Below are positions 1 to 6,322 of a stretch of DNA of 9,603 nucleotides, in pieces. The stretch is taken from the NCBI GenBank assembly GCA_007123395.1, contig SKLD01000043.1:1-9603 (forward strand), given 5' to 3'. Source of the DNA: Opitutales bacterium (GTDB taxonomy: Bacteria; Verrucomicrobiota; Verrucomicrobiia; Opitutales; Oceanipulchritudinaceae). A model generated the notes under the pieces. That model was not told where the DNA came from. It ran no database searches and worked only from the letters and a program-made list of their open reading frames with translations. The first letter of the stretch is position 1; every line of letters begins with the position of its first letter. Made by a program: the position numbers and the translations under genes.

Positions 1-41
1 AAACCGTCCTCGAAAAAAAGCGGAAAACCGGAATTTACCCC

Positions 42-70
42 TTGACCATATCGCCATATGGTAGTTTAGT
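42..70 (+). promoter_or_regulatory. Putative promoter with overlapping palindromic operator
   Basis: A TTGACC hexamer at 42-47 is a good -35 candidate. A 4/6 match to a -10 box, TTTAGT, lies at 65-70 after a 17-base spacer. A perfect inverted repeat overlaps it: ACCATAT (45-51), spacer CGCC, ATATGGT (56-62). A repressor bound there would block RNA polymerase. The operon encodes an ArsR-family regulator, and many ArsR proteins bind AT-rich palindromes in their own promoter, so autoregulation is the natural inference. The -10 box is the weakest element. Transcription would start near position 77, leaving a leader of about 25 bases before the ATG at 102. Confidence 0.55.
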
Positions 71-101
71 TGTTTCAAAATCCAAACAAGGAAGAAAGAA
101 A

Positions 102-1520
102 ATGAGTCGATACGAATATGATGTGTTATCCATTGGACTGGGGCCGGCCGGGATGGCGGTTTCCGCGATGGCGGTTGAAATGGGGCTGAAGGTCTGTGCG
201 ATCGAGGCGCGTAAAATCGGAGGCGAGTGCATGAACGTCGGATGCATTCCGAGCAAGGCGCTTCTGCGGATCAGTGAACACCGGCACGCGGTGACCCGGT
301 TTCCGGACATGGAGCTGGAAGCGGTCGCGTCTCCGGGCATCCGAAAGCCCTTCGAAAAAATCGCGCGCGACTTAAAATACATCAACGAGGCGAAAACCCG
401 GAAAATGTTCGATAAAGTGGACTTGATTCTGGGTGAGGGGAAGGCGCGGTTCGTGGACGCCCACACGGTGGAGGTGAACGGGCGCCGGGTGACGGCGCGT
501 CGGATATTCATCGCGGCGGGCACGGAACCGGCGGTGCCACCGATCCCCGGTTTGAAGGAGATCGACATCCTGACGAACAACAACCTCTTCCAACTGGAGA
601 CGATTCCCAAGAGCCTGACCATCCTCGGGGGAGGCGCCATTGGTTGCGAGATGGCCCAGGCCTTCAGGCGGCTGGGCAGCGAGGTAACCATCGTTCACAT
701 GGATCCCCACTTGGTGCCGATCGGCGACGCCGCAGCGGCGGAGGTGCTTGAAAAACACTTCGCCGACGAGGGGATCAAGGTGCTGAATGGACGCAAGATC
801 GAGAAGGTGGCGAGCGAAGAAGAGGGCGTCGCCCTGTATACGGCGGAGGGTGAGCGGGTCGTTTCCGAACGGATCCTCGTCGCCGCCGGTCGGCGGATCG
901 ACCTTTCCTCGCTGGATTTGGAGAAGGCCGGAGTGGCGTATGAAAAGCGTGGCATCACGGTGGACAAATACCTCCGCACGAACAAGAAACACATCTACGC
1001 GGTGGGCGACTGCAACGGGCACGCGCAACTCTCCCATGCCGCCATGCATCAGGGTATGATCGCCCTGATGAATGCCATGCTGCCATGGCCGGTGAAAAAG
1101 GATTTCCGCAAATTCTCCATTCCGTGGACCGTCTTCACCGAGCCCGAGATCTCCTATGTCGGTAAAACGGAAAAACAGCTCAAGGATTCCAAAACCACCT
1201 ACGAAACAATCCAAGTCAACTACGGTGATTACGGAGCGGCCATCGCGGAGAACGTCGCCGTTGGCTTCGTCAAGGTCTTCGCGTCGAAAGCGGGCAAAAT
1301 TTACGGAGCCAGCATCGTGGGGCGGGGTAGCGGTGAGATGATCAACGAATGGGCTCTCGCCATCCAACACGGTTTACGGCTGCACCACATCATGCTCCAG
1401 CAGCACTCCTTCCCCACCATGGGATTCCTCAGCAAACGGGTCGCGGAGACCTGGATGATGAAACGGATGGGCTCGTCGTTTCTCCGCAAGATGGCCCGCG
1501 CTCTCTACCGGATCGGATGA
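102..1520 (+). CDS. FAD-dependent pyridine nucleotide-disulfide oxidoreductase (dihydrolipoamide dehydrogenase/mercuric reductase superfamily)
   Basis: This is a 472-residue flavoprotein expected to pass electrons from NAD(P)H through FAD to a redox-active cysteine pair and on to an unknown substrate in the cytoplasm. The FAD-binding GLGPAG lies at residues 12-17. The CxxxxC disulfide (C43 and C48, in CMNVGCIPSK) follows, then the NAD(P) Rossmann motif GGGAIG at 176-181, the second FAD motif AVGD ending at D303, and a C-terminal dimerisation domain. The family's usual HPxxxE catalytic His-Glu pair is absent. The equivalent stretch is HSFPTMGF, with F437 and F442 in those places. The C-terminus is basic and amphipathic. 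The ATG at 102 is chosen because AAGGAAG (88-94) sits 7 bases upstream. An in-frame TTG at 42 would fall inside the putative promoter. Its stop overlaps the ArsR start. It is probably not a true Lpd or MerA, and the substrate is unknown. Confidence 0.9.
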   Translation: MSRYEYDVLSIGLGPAGMAVSAMAVEMGLKVCAIEARKIGGECMNVGCIPSKALLRISEHRHAVTRFPDMELEAVASPGIRKPFEKIARDLKYINEAKTRKMFDKVDLILGEGKARFVDAHTVEVNGRRVTARRIFIAAGTEPAVPPIPGLKEIDILTNNNLFQLETIPKSLTILGGGAIGCEMAQAFRRLGSEVTIVHMDPHLVPIGDAAAAEVLEKHFADEGIKVLNGRKIEKVASEEEGVALYTAEGERVVSERILVAAGRRIDLSSLDLEKAGVAYEKRGITVDKYLRTNKKHIYAVGDCNGHAQLSHAAMHQGMIALMNAMLPWPVKKDFRKFSIPWTVFTEPEISYVGKTEKQLKDSKTTYETIQVNYGDYGAAIAENVAVGFVKVFASKAGKIYGASIVGRGSGEMINEWALAIQHGLRLHHIMLQQHSFPTMGFLSKRVAETWMMKRMGSSFLRKMARALYRIG

Positions 1521-1849
1521 ATATGAAAAAACGACTGCCGCCGGAGCAGTTGGAGCGGGTCGCCGAAGTCTTCTCCACTCTTTCGGAGTGCTCCCGCCTT
1601 CAGTTGCTGCAAGAACTCATGCAGGGGCCGCGCACGGTGTCCGAATTGGTCGAGGCGACCGGAATGAAACAGGGCAATGTATCCAAACAGCTCGGCATTC
1701 TTTACAGCGCACGTTTGGTCGAGCGGACCCGCGAGGGCAATTTCATCCGCTATTCCATCCGCGATGAACTGGTTATCCAACTTTGCGACGCGGTTTGCCA
1801 TTCGCTGCGCCGGCAAGCCCTCGCTGAGGCCGATCGATTCGCCTCATGA
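1517..1849 (+). CDS. ArsR/SmtB-family winged-helix transcriptional regulator
   Basis: This is a 110-residue single-domain repressor-type DNA-binding protein. The ArsR pattern is clear: helices with SRLQLLQEL (26-34), the helix-turn-helix TVSELVEATGMKQGNVSKQL (40-59), then the wing around LVERTREGNFIRYSI (67-81). The ATG overlaps the TGA of the oxidoreductase (ATGA, 1517-1520), so the two are probably translationally coupled. An alternative ATG lies two codons on. The classical ELCVCDL metal site of ArsR/SmtB is not present. Cysteines occur at 25, 90 and 94. One near the N-terminal helix plus a C-terminal pair recalls the thiol-sensing ArsR branch (BigR/SqrR), though positions need a structural alignment. 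The likely target is the palindrome at 45-62. The effector (oxidant, sulfur species, metalloid) cannot be read from the sequence. Confidence 0.92.
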   Translation: MNMKKRLPPEQLERVAEVFSTLSECSRLQLLQELMQGPRTVSELVEATGMKQGNVSKQLGILYSARLVERTREGNFIRYSIRDELVIQLCDAVCHSLRRQALAEADRFAS

Positions 1850-1900
1850 GAATTAAATGCAAATAAATCTTTTAGCCACACAAACGGTTTCCCTCCTTCC

Positions 1901-2890
1901 ATGAATCCTTCCGCCAAGACTCACGATGCGGCGCCACCCGACGCGCCCTGCCTCGCCAACCTTCCCGTTCCGCTTTACGGCTCGGTCATGGGCCTCAGTG
2001 GTTTGGCTATTGCCACGACCCGTTCCGGGCTTTTTCCCGGCTCTGCTTTGGTCGGCAATACCCTGCTGGTCCTTGTCACTGTATGGTTCGCGCTGCTTTC
2101 CGCCGCGTATTTGGTCAAGTGGGTGCGTTATCCCGGAGACGTTTCCAAAGAGTTCAATCATCCGGTCCGGATGAACTTTTTCCCGGCCATTTCCATCTCT
2201 CTCCTTCTTCTCTCCATTGGATACCAACCGCTGGTTCCCGCCTTTTCCTTCGTTCTCTGGGGAGTCGGCGCCTTGTTGCATTTTGTTTTTCTGCTGCGCA
2301 CGCTGCGGGTCTGGCTTTTCCGCGGTCTGCCCTTGCAGAGCTTCAATCCGGCATGGTTCATTCCCGTGGTCGGCACCCTCATCGTTCCCCTCTCCGGGGT
2401 TGACCACGCCCCGGCGGAGATTTCCTGGTTTTTCTTCAGTATCGGGCTGGTCTTCTGGATCGCCATGCTCGGCATCACCCTCAGCCGGATCATTTTTCAC
2501 GGAGGTCTTCCGCCCAAGCTGCTTCCCACCCTCTTTATCCTCATCGCCCCTCCGGCGGTGGCGTTTCTGGCTTATCTACAACTCACCGAAACAGTCGATA
2601 CGCTGGCACGTCTGCTCTATTTCAACGGCCTGTTCACCGCGATACTCGTTCTCTCCTTCGCCGACCGCTTCGTTCGGCTCCCCTTTTTCCTCTCGCATTG
2701 GGCCTACACATTCCCGGTCGCGGCCATCACCTTGGCCAGTTTCCGCTACCACCACGCGACGGGCGTTGATTTCTTCGATTGGATCGGAGCCGCCTTTCTC
2801 CTTGTGCTTGTGGGGATTACCCTTCTCGTGGCTTTCCGCACGCTTCGGGCCGCCCGCGCGGGTGAGTTCTGCGTGGCTGAAGAAAACTGA
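1901..2890 (+). CDS. SLAC1/TehA-family anion channel or transporter
   Basis: This is a 329-residue integral inner-membrane protein with about ten hydrophobic segments, at roughly 24-43, 50-72, 94-110, 112-132, 150-166, 175-196, 207-226, 236-254, 266-282 and 291-312. The helix number, the length and the NPAWFIPVVG segment (149-158) fit the SLAC1 family. That family includes bacterial TehA, plant SLAC1 anion channels, C4-dicarboxylate carriers and fungal sulfite exporters. The substrate cannot be assigned. F271 in WAYTFP is a candidate for the pore-gating phenylalanine region, but this needs an alignment. The gene follows the ArsR stop by 51 bases on the same strand, so export of an anion handled by the upstream redox genes is plausible. 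No Shine-Dalgarno is visible: a pyrimidine-rich stretch precedes the ATG. No other in-frame start exists after the preceding stop at 1847. Confidence 0.87.
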   Translation: MNPSAKTHDAAPPDAPCLANLPVPLYGSVMGLSGLAIATTRSGLFPGSALVGNTLLVLVTVWFALLSAAYLVKWVRYPGDVSKEFNHPVRMNFFPAISISLLLLSIGYQPLVPAFSFVLWGVGALLHFVFLLRTLRVWLFRGLPLQSFNPAWFIPVVGTLIVPLSGVDHAPAEISWFFFSIGLVFWIAMLGITLSRIIFHGGLPPKLLPTLFILIAPPAVAFLAYLQLTETVDTLARLLYFNGLFTAILVLSFADRFVRLPFFLSHWAYTFPVAAITLASFRYHHATGVDFFDWIGAAFLLVLVGITLLVAFRTLRAARAGEFCVAEEN

Positions 2891-2911
2891 GCCGGGGGCA
2901 GGCCGGGCGAC

Positions 2912-2954
2912 GAGGGAATGGAAGAAAGAGACGGAGAGGAGGACGAAGAGGGGG
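2912..2954 (+). other. Polypurine tract between the anion channel and glycosyltransferase genes
   Basis: This stretch on the + strand is almost all A and G, with only three pyrimidines in 43 bases. It lies within the 100-base gap 2891-2990. An ATG at 2918 opens a 13-codon acidic reading frame (MEERDGEEDEEGA) ending at a TGA at 2957-2959. The only nearby purine-rich Shine-Dalgarno-like bases are too close to that ATG. I see no convincing terminator or promoter in the gap. Confidence 0.5.
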
Positions 2955-2990
2955 CTTGATGCGGGGAAGTGCTGCCGTAGAAAGAGATGG

Positions 2991-4901
2991 ATGGAACGTG
3001 TTCGCCGGTGGGTGTGGACGGGGGTGCTGCTTTACGGGGGCCTTGCCTTTTTGTGGCATGTGCAACAGCCGATTGCATGGCATCCGCAGTTGGACGCAAA
3101 GGAGAACCTGTATCTCGCGGAGTCACTCGCGCGCGGCGATTTCGGGGAAGAGCCGTTTTACCGGGCGATGTTGTATCCGCTGTTGCTTGCGGTGTTGCGG
3201 TGGATTGTCGGACCGGACTGGTTGCCGGTGGCGGCGGCGTTTGCCGGACTGGCGGCGCATTGGGTGGCGGCCGGTTGTGTCGCGCGGCTCGCGGAGCGGA
3301 TGTGGGGCACGGCTATGGCGGGCAGTTTCGCGCTCGCCGTCTACGGTCTGAATCCCGTGCTCCTGCACTTCGCGCTGGAGCCGTTGGACATGACGGCGGC
3401 CATCGTTCTTTGCCTTCTTGGTTTCGTTGTTCTGCGTCTTGGAGACGCCGCTTCGAATGTGATTCCCGCTGTTTGGCGGGGAGACAAGCCGTCCGCCGAT
3501 CTTCTGAAGAAGACGCGGACGGGGCCCGTTGCGCCGTCGCCAGGCCGGGTTTTCGCGGGCGGAATCCTGGTCGGGCTGGCCGTCCTTGCGCGTCCGCACT
3601 TTTTGCCGGTCTTGCTCGTCCTGCCGCTTGTGCTGGCCGCCGCGCCCATGGGCGGCCGTCTGCCTTGGCCGCGGGCGGCGTTGGTGTGGGTGGCCGCGGT
3701 AGTTTGCCTCGCCGGTTTTGGTGCGGCGAATCATGCCGTCGGCGGGGAGTTCCGCATCCTGCCATGGCAAGGCGCGTTCAATCTCTACGCGGCCAACCGG
3801 GAAAACGCGAACGGGAAGTATTTTACGCAGACGGTGTTTCACGCAGAGTTGCCCGACGGCATGAATCCGGCGCGCGCCGAAGCAGAAGTTATCTATGCCC
3901 GTGAGACCGGGGAGAAGCCGCCCTTTTCCATTGACGCACAAAACGCCTTTTGGCGGGAGCGTTTCCGCGCTTCCATGCATGAGGATCCATGGCGCTTCGC
4001 GGTGTTGCAGCTCCGCAAAGTGTATTACCTTTTTCACGACTTCGAGCAGTATAACAACAAGACGTTTGCCTACCACAAGACGCGTTCTCCCGTCTTGCGT
4101 TGGAATCCGCTCGGCTGGGGAGTGCTGCTCGTTCTGGCGCTGGGCGCGGTCGTCCTTGCGCGCCCGCGCCCGCCGGCGCTGCGCGGCTGGCTGCTCCTTG
4201 CGGCGGTGTATGCCGCGGCCATGGGGGTTTACTACGTGAGTGCCCGTTTCCGCATTCCTCTGGTCTCCGTGCTCGCGGTGACGGCCGGGGGGTGGGGTGT
4301 GTTTCTGACGCCCGCCGCCCGCGCGCGGGCGGCGGGCTTACGCCGGATGGCGGCGGAAGTATTTCCGGGACGGCGAGGGGTGGCGGCGGTTTCTGTTATG
4401 GCTGTGGCGGCGGCTGTCGTCTTCCCTCCGTTTTTCGAGGCGAGGGATACGCGCACGTTTATACAGGATGAAATGTTGCTCGCCAATGCGGCGGCTGAGG
4501 ACGGGGCAGACGCGGAGGCGATGGACTTTGCGCGGCGCGCGCTCTCCCGCGATCCGTCGCGCCAAGACGGTTTGCGCATTTTCCTCGTGAGCGCTTTCAA
4601 CCTCGCTCTGGAGGGGAAGCTTGAGTTGGTCGGCGCGGGGCAGTGGGAAGCAATTCTTGATAAAGCGGAGCGTTTCGAGCCGCGCGATCCGGCGGGCTAC
4701 CTCGTCCGGGGTGTGGTCTTCTGGAACAACGGACAGCAGGAACGTGCGGTGCGCCAGTGGGTGGAGAGCGTGGAGCGGTTTGGGGAGGCGGGGATGAGCA
4801 GCTTCAGAAGCCTCGCTGTTGTCGGCGCCTTGCCTCCGGAGCAGGCGCAACGCCTCGCCGACCATCCGGAGGCGCGGGCGCTGCACGGGATTCTCCGCTA
4901 A
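2991..4901 (+). CDS. Membrane glycosyltransferase, ArnT/PMT (GT39-like, GT-C fold), with C-terminal helical-repeat tail
   Basis: This is a 636-residue polytopic membrane protein. After the first helix (11-23) comes the loop QLDAKENLYLAESLARGDF, then FYRAMLYP. This matches the DA..Y...A..iA.GD...APLYP pattern of ArnT/PMT enzymes, which transfer sugars from polyprenyl-phosphate donors outside the membrane. D35 is the candidate catalytic acid, and E130 in FALEPLDM the candidate second one. Other family traits are LAVLARPHFLPVL (196-208) and SARFRIPLVSVLAV (417-430). Further hydrophobic segments lie near 63-100, 107-150, 188-216, 226-246, 373-391, 398-414 and 463-480. Residues after about 490 form hydrophilic helices resembling TPR repeats (ARRALSRDP, GYLVRGVVFWNNGQQERAV). 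The loop at 151-187 is unusually long and its DNA is palindromic. The start at 2991 has only a weak AAAGAG upstream. Sugar and acceptor are unknown. Confidence 0.8.
   Translation: MERVRRWVWTGVLLYGGLAFLWHVQQPIAWHPQLDAKENLYLAESLARGDFGEEPFYRAMLYPLLLAVLRWIVGPDWLPVAAAFAGLAAHWVAAGCVARLAERMWGTAMAGSFALAVYGLNPVLLHFALEPLDMTAAIVLCLLGFVVLRLGDAASNVIPAVWRGDKPSADLLKKTRTGPVAPSPGRVFAGGILVGLAVLARPHFLPVLLVLPLVLAAAPMGGRLPWPRAALVWVAAVVCLAGFGAANHAVGGEFRILPWQGAFNLYAANRENANGKYFTQTVFHAELPDGMNPARAEAEVIYARETGEKPPFSIDAQNAFWRERFRASMHEDPWRFAVLQLRKVYYLFHDFEQYNNKTFAYHKTRSPVLRWNPLGWGVLLVLALGAVVLARPRPPALRGWLLLAAVYAAAMGVYYVSARFRIPLVSVLAVTAGGWGVFLTPAARARAAGLRRMAAEVFPGRRGVAAVSVMAVAAAVVFPPFFEARDTRTFIQDEMLLANAAAEDGADAEAMDFARRALSRDPSRQDGLRIFLVSAFNLALEGKLELVGAGQWEAILDKAERFEPRDPAGYLVRGVVFWNNGQQERAVRQWVESVERFGEAGMSSFRSLAVVGALPPEQAQRLADHPEARALHGILR
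3465..3522. repeat. Two adjacent palindromes inside the glycosyltransferase gene
   Basis: The first palindrome is CCCGC (3465-3469), a six-base loop, then GCGGG (3476-3480). The second has arms CCGTCCGC (3489-3496) and GCGGACGG (3515-3522), which are exact reverse complements. Inside these, TCTTCT (3500-3505) and AGAAGA (3508-3513) pair again around a two-base centre, giving at least 14 paired bases. Both lie in the DNA for the extra hydrophilic loop (protein residues 159-178). Such strong dyads are unusual within a coding region and resemble small dispersed palindromic elements that insert in frame. Whether other copies exist cannot be seen from this window. Confidence 0.6.
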
Positions 4902-4950
4902 GCCTGGGTGCGGCTTGATTTCGCGGAAGCGCAGGGTAGGTTGTCCTCCC

Positions 4951-5973
4951 ATGGCCATTTCCGGAGAGGCACCCGCGGCACCGCGTCTTGCGGAGGGGAT
5001 CGATGCGATCACCCTCCCGCTTGCTGCGCATTTCGAAGAATTGGAGTTGTTTCTAGAGTCGCAGGTGACGGCCTTTGAGCGCGAGGTCCAACCGCTGGTG
5101 CGCTATACCTTCGGCCACAGCGGAAAGAAGATCCGTCCCATCCTCGTGTTCTACGCGGGGCTGGGGCCTGACAGGCTGCCGGACGATCAGCTCGTGCGCG
5201 CCGCCGCGATTGTGGAGTTGGTTCACCTTGCCACCTTGGTGCATGACGACATCCTCGACGGCGCCGACACGCGGCACCGCGTGAAGACAGTGGTGGCGCG
5301 CTACGGGCCGCACGCCGCGGTGTTGCTGGGCGACGCGCTCTTTGCGCACGCGCTCAAGCTGGCGGCGGATTTTCCGGACGTGACGGTGTGCCGCCTCGTT
5401 TCGCGGGCGACACGCCAAGTGTGCTCGGGGGAGATTGCGCAGACCTTCGCCCGCAAGAGGTTCGACATCTCCATGGAGGATTACTTCCGCTTCATCGATT
5501 TGAAGACGGCTGAGTTGTTCGCAGTGTCGGCTCGGCTCGGGGCGATGCTGGGCGGGTGGCCGTCGGCATTCTGCGCCGCCGCTGAAGTCTTCGCCCGCCG
5601 CCTCGGCACGGCCTACCAGATTTATGACGACCTGACGGATTTCGCGGGCCGCGAGGAGCGTACGGGAAAGACGCTCGGCACAGACTTGCAGAGCGGTAAA
5701 CTCACCTTACCGCTCCTCCTTTACCTCGACTCGCTTCCGGCGGCCGGGGCGGACCAGTTGCGCGCGGAAATCGCGACGGGACGCGCCACGCCGCAATCGC
5801 TCGATGCGGAGATGCGCGCGGCGGGCGTCTACGGGCGGGTGCGCGACCGTTTCTTTGCCGAGGTCGACGCCGCGGAGGCCGCTCTGTCGCCTTTTGCGGA
5901 GTTGCCTCCCGGAGCGGAGCTGCCGCGCCTCAGCGGATTCATCCGGCAGGCAATCCGGCGGCATATGGATTAG
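4951..5973 (+). CDS. All-trans polyprenyl diphosphate synthase (IspA/IspB family)
   Basis: This is a 340-residue soluble prenyltransferase that condenses isopentenyl diphosphate with an allylic diphosphate in isoprenoid synthesis. The substrate-binding GKKIRP is at 58-63. The first aspartate-rich motif DDILD is at 99-103 and the second, DDLTD, at 226-230. KTAELF (185-190) and the GKTLGTDLQSGKLTLPLLL region (from 239) also match the family. Small residues at positions -4 and -5 before the first motif (T95, A94, in HLATLVHDDILD) are typical of enzymes making long chains, such as quinone side chains, rather than farnesyl or geranylgeranyl diphosphate. The exact length is a guess. The start at 4951 is where similarity-like sequence begins. 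Only a weak GGGTAGG lies 10 bases upstream, so translation may be Shine-Dalgarno-poor. It follows the glycosyltransferase by 49 bases and may share its transcript. Confidence 0.94.
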   Translation: MAISGEAPAAPRLAEGIDAITLPLAAHFEELELFLESQVTAFEREVQPLVRYTFGHSGKKIRPILVFYAGLGPDRLPDDQLVRAAAIVELVHLATLVHDDILDGADTRHRVKTVVARYGPHAAVLLGDALFAHALKLAADFPDVTVCRLVSRATRQVCSGEIAQTFARKRFDISMEDYFRFIDLKTAELFAVSARLGAMLGGWPSAFCAAAEVFARRLGTAYQIYDDLTDFAGREERTGKTLGTDLQSGKLTLPLLLYLDSLPAAGADQLRAEIATGRATPQSLDAEMRAAGVYGRVRDRFFAEVDAAEAALSPFAELPPGAELPRLSGFIRQAIRRHMD

Positions 5974-6322
5974 GATACTAGTATCTTTCCTGCCGCAGAT
6001 CCGCGGAGCGGCTGCAAAGGCGGAAACGGATTTCACTCCTGCGGATTCTCGAGCGCCCGGTACCTCGCCCGCGATCACGCCACGGATCCGGTTCTTCGGA
6101 AACCGGAGTTTCATGCAGGCTGAAAATCCCGCATCGCAGCCGCAAAAAACTCGGCCGACGGCCAAGCGCAATTATCTCACGGATTCAGGTGCCTAGAATA
6201 AAAAAAATTTCTCGAAGTAATATAATTTGACAGATTAAATCAATTCTGGGATGTATAACTTGACGCCGCTGTGGTTGTTTTTGGAGGAATAGGGTCAGGG
6301 AGGTTCGGCGGCGGCGGGCGGG
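5974..6322. other. Gene-free convergent gap with short palindromes, CGGAT-type repeats and an AT-rich island
   Basis: This gap separates two genes that point at each other, and no convincing coding region lies in it. It begins directly after the synthase stop with a perfect 12-base palindrome, GATACTAGTATC (5974-5985). Degenerate (A/G)CGGAT units recur at 6026, 6041, 6082 and 6179, with a related GCAGATCC at 5995. A hairpin follows at 6087-6107. An AT-rich island (about 6195-6246) stands out from the GC-rich surroundings. It holds TTGACA (6227-6232) and TATAAT (6221-6226), but they are not in a workable promoter arrangement. The 8-base GGGTCAGG occurs twice near the right end. I see no gene or RNA that can be named. 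Confidence 0.6.
6087..6107 (+). terminator. Possible hairpin terminator (UUCG-type loop) downstream of the polyprenyl synthase
   Basis: TCCGGTT (6087-6093) and AACCGGA (6101-6107) are exact reverse complements. Between them C-TTCG-G can close a stable UUCG tetraloop, leaving one bulged A. Such hairpins often end transcripts, but here only GTTTC follows rather than a real T-run, and it sits 113 bases past the stop codon. It is a weak intrinsic terminator at best, or simply a stable RNA 3' end for the upstream operon. Confidence 0.3.

Noticed and set aside
42..101. Upstream in-frame TTG extension of the oxidoreductase by 20 residues
   Set aside because: It would start inside the promoter-like palindrome, has no ribosome-binding site, and adds residues before the normal start of the FAD fold. 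ATG 102 has a good AAGGAAG.
372..1370. Long open frame on the minus strand opposite the oxidoreductase
   Set aside because: It is a shadow of high-GC coding sequence on the other strand, and its translation shows no family motifs.
2217..2990. Extension of the glycosyltransferase frame far upstream, and a 215-residue minus-strand frame at 1853-2500
   Set aside because: Both overlap the well-supported anion channel gene in other frames and give low-complexity Ser/Arg/Pro-rich or charged translations.
5974..6089. Cluster of six-base palindromes (ACTAGT, CCGCGG, CTCGAG, GGTACC, GGATCC) resembling a cloning polylinker
   Set aside because: They are spread over ~115 bases with natural-looking sequence between them and coincide with the CGGAT repeats. 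No vector backbone sequence is seen.
6113..6196. Small + strand frame of 27 codons in the convergent gap
   Set aside because: It has no ribosome-binding site and no recognisable sequence, and overlaps the repeat region.
6198..6230. Run of eight A on the + strand as a minus-strand terminator for the kinase gene
   Set aside because: No stable stem lies immediately before the T-run on the minus strand, and it is ~110 bases beyond the stop.
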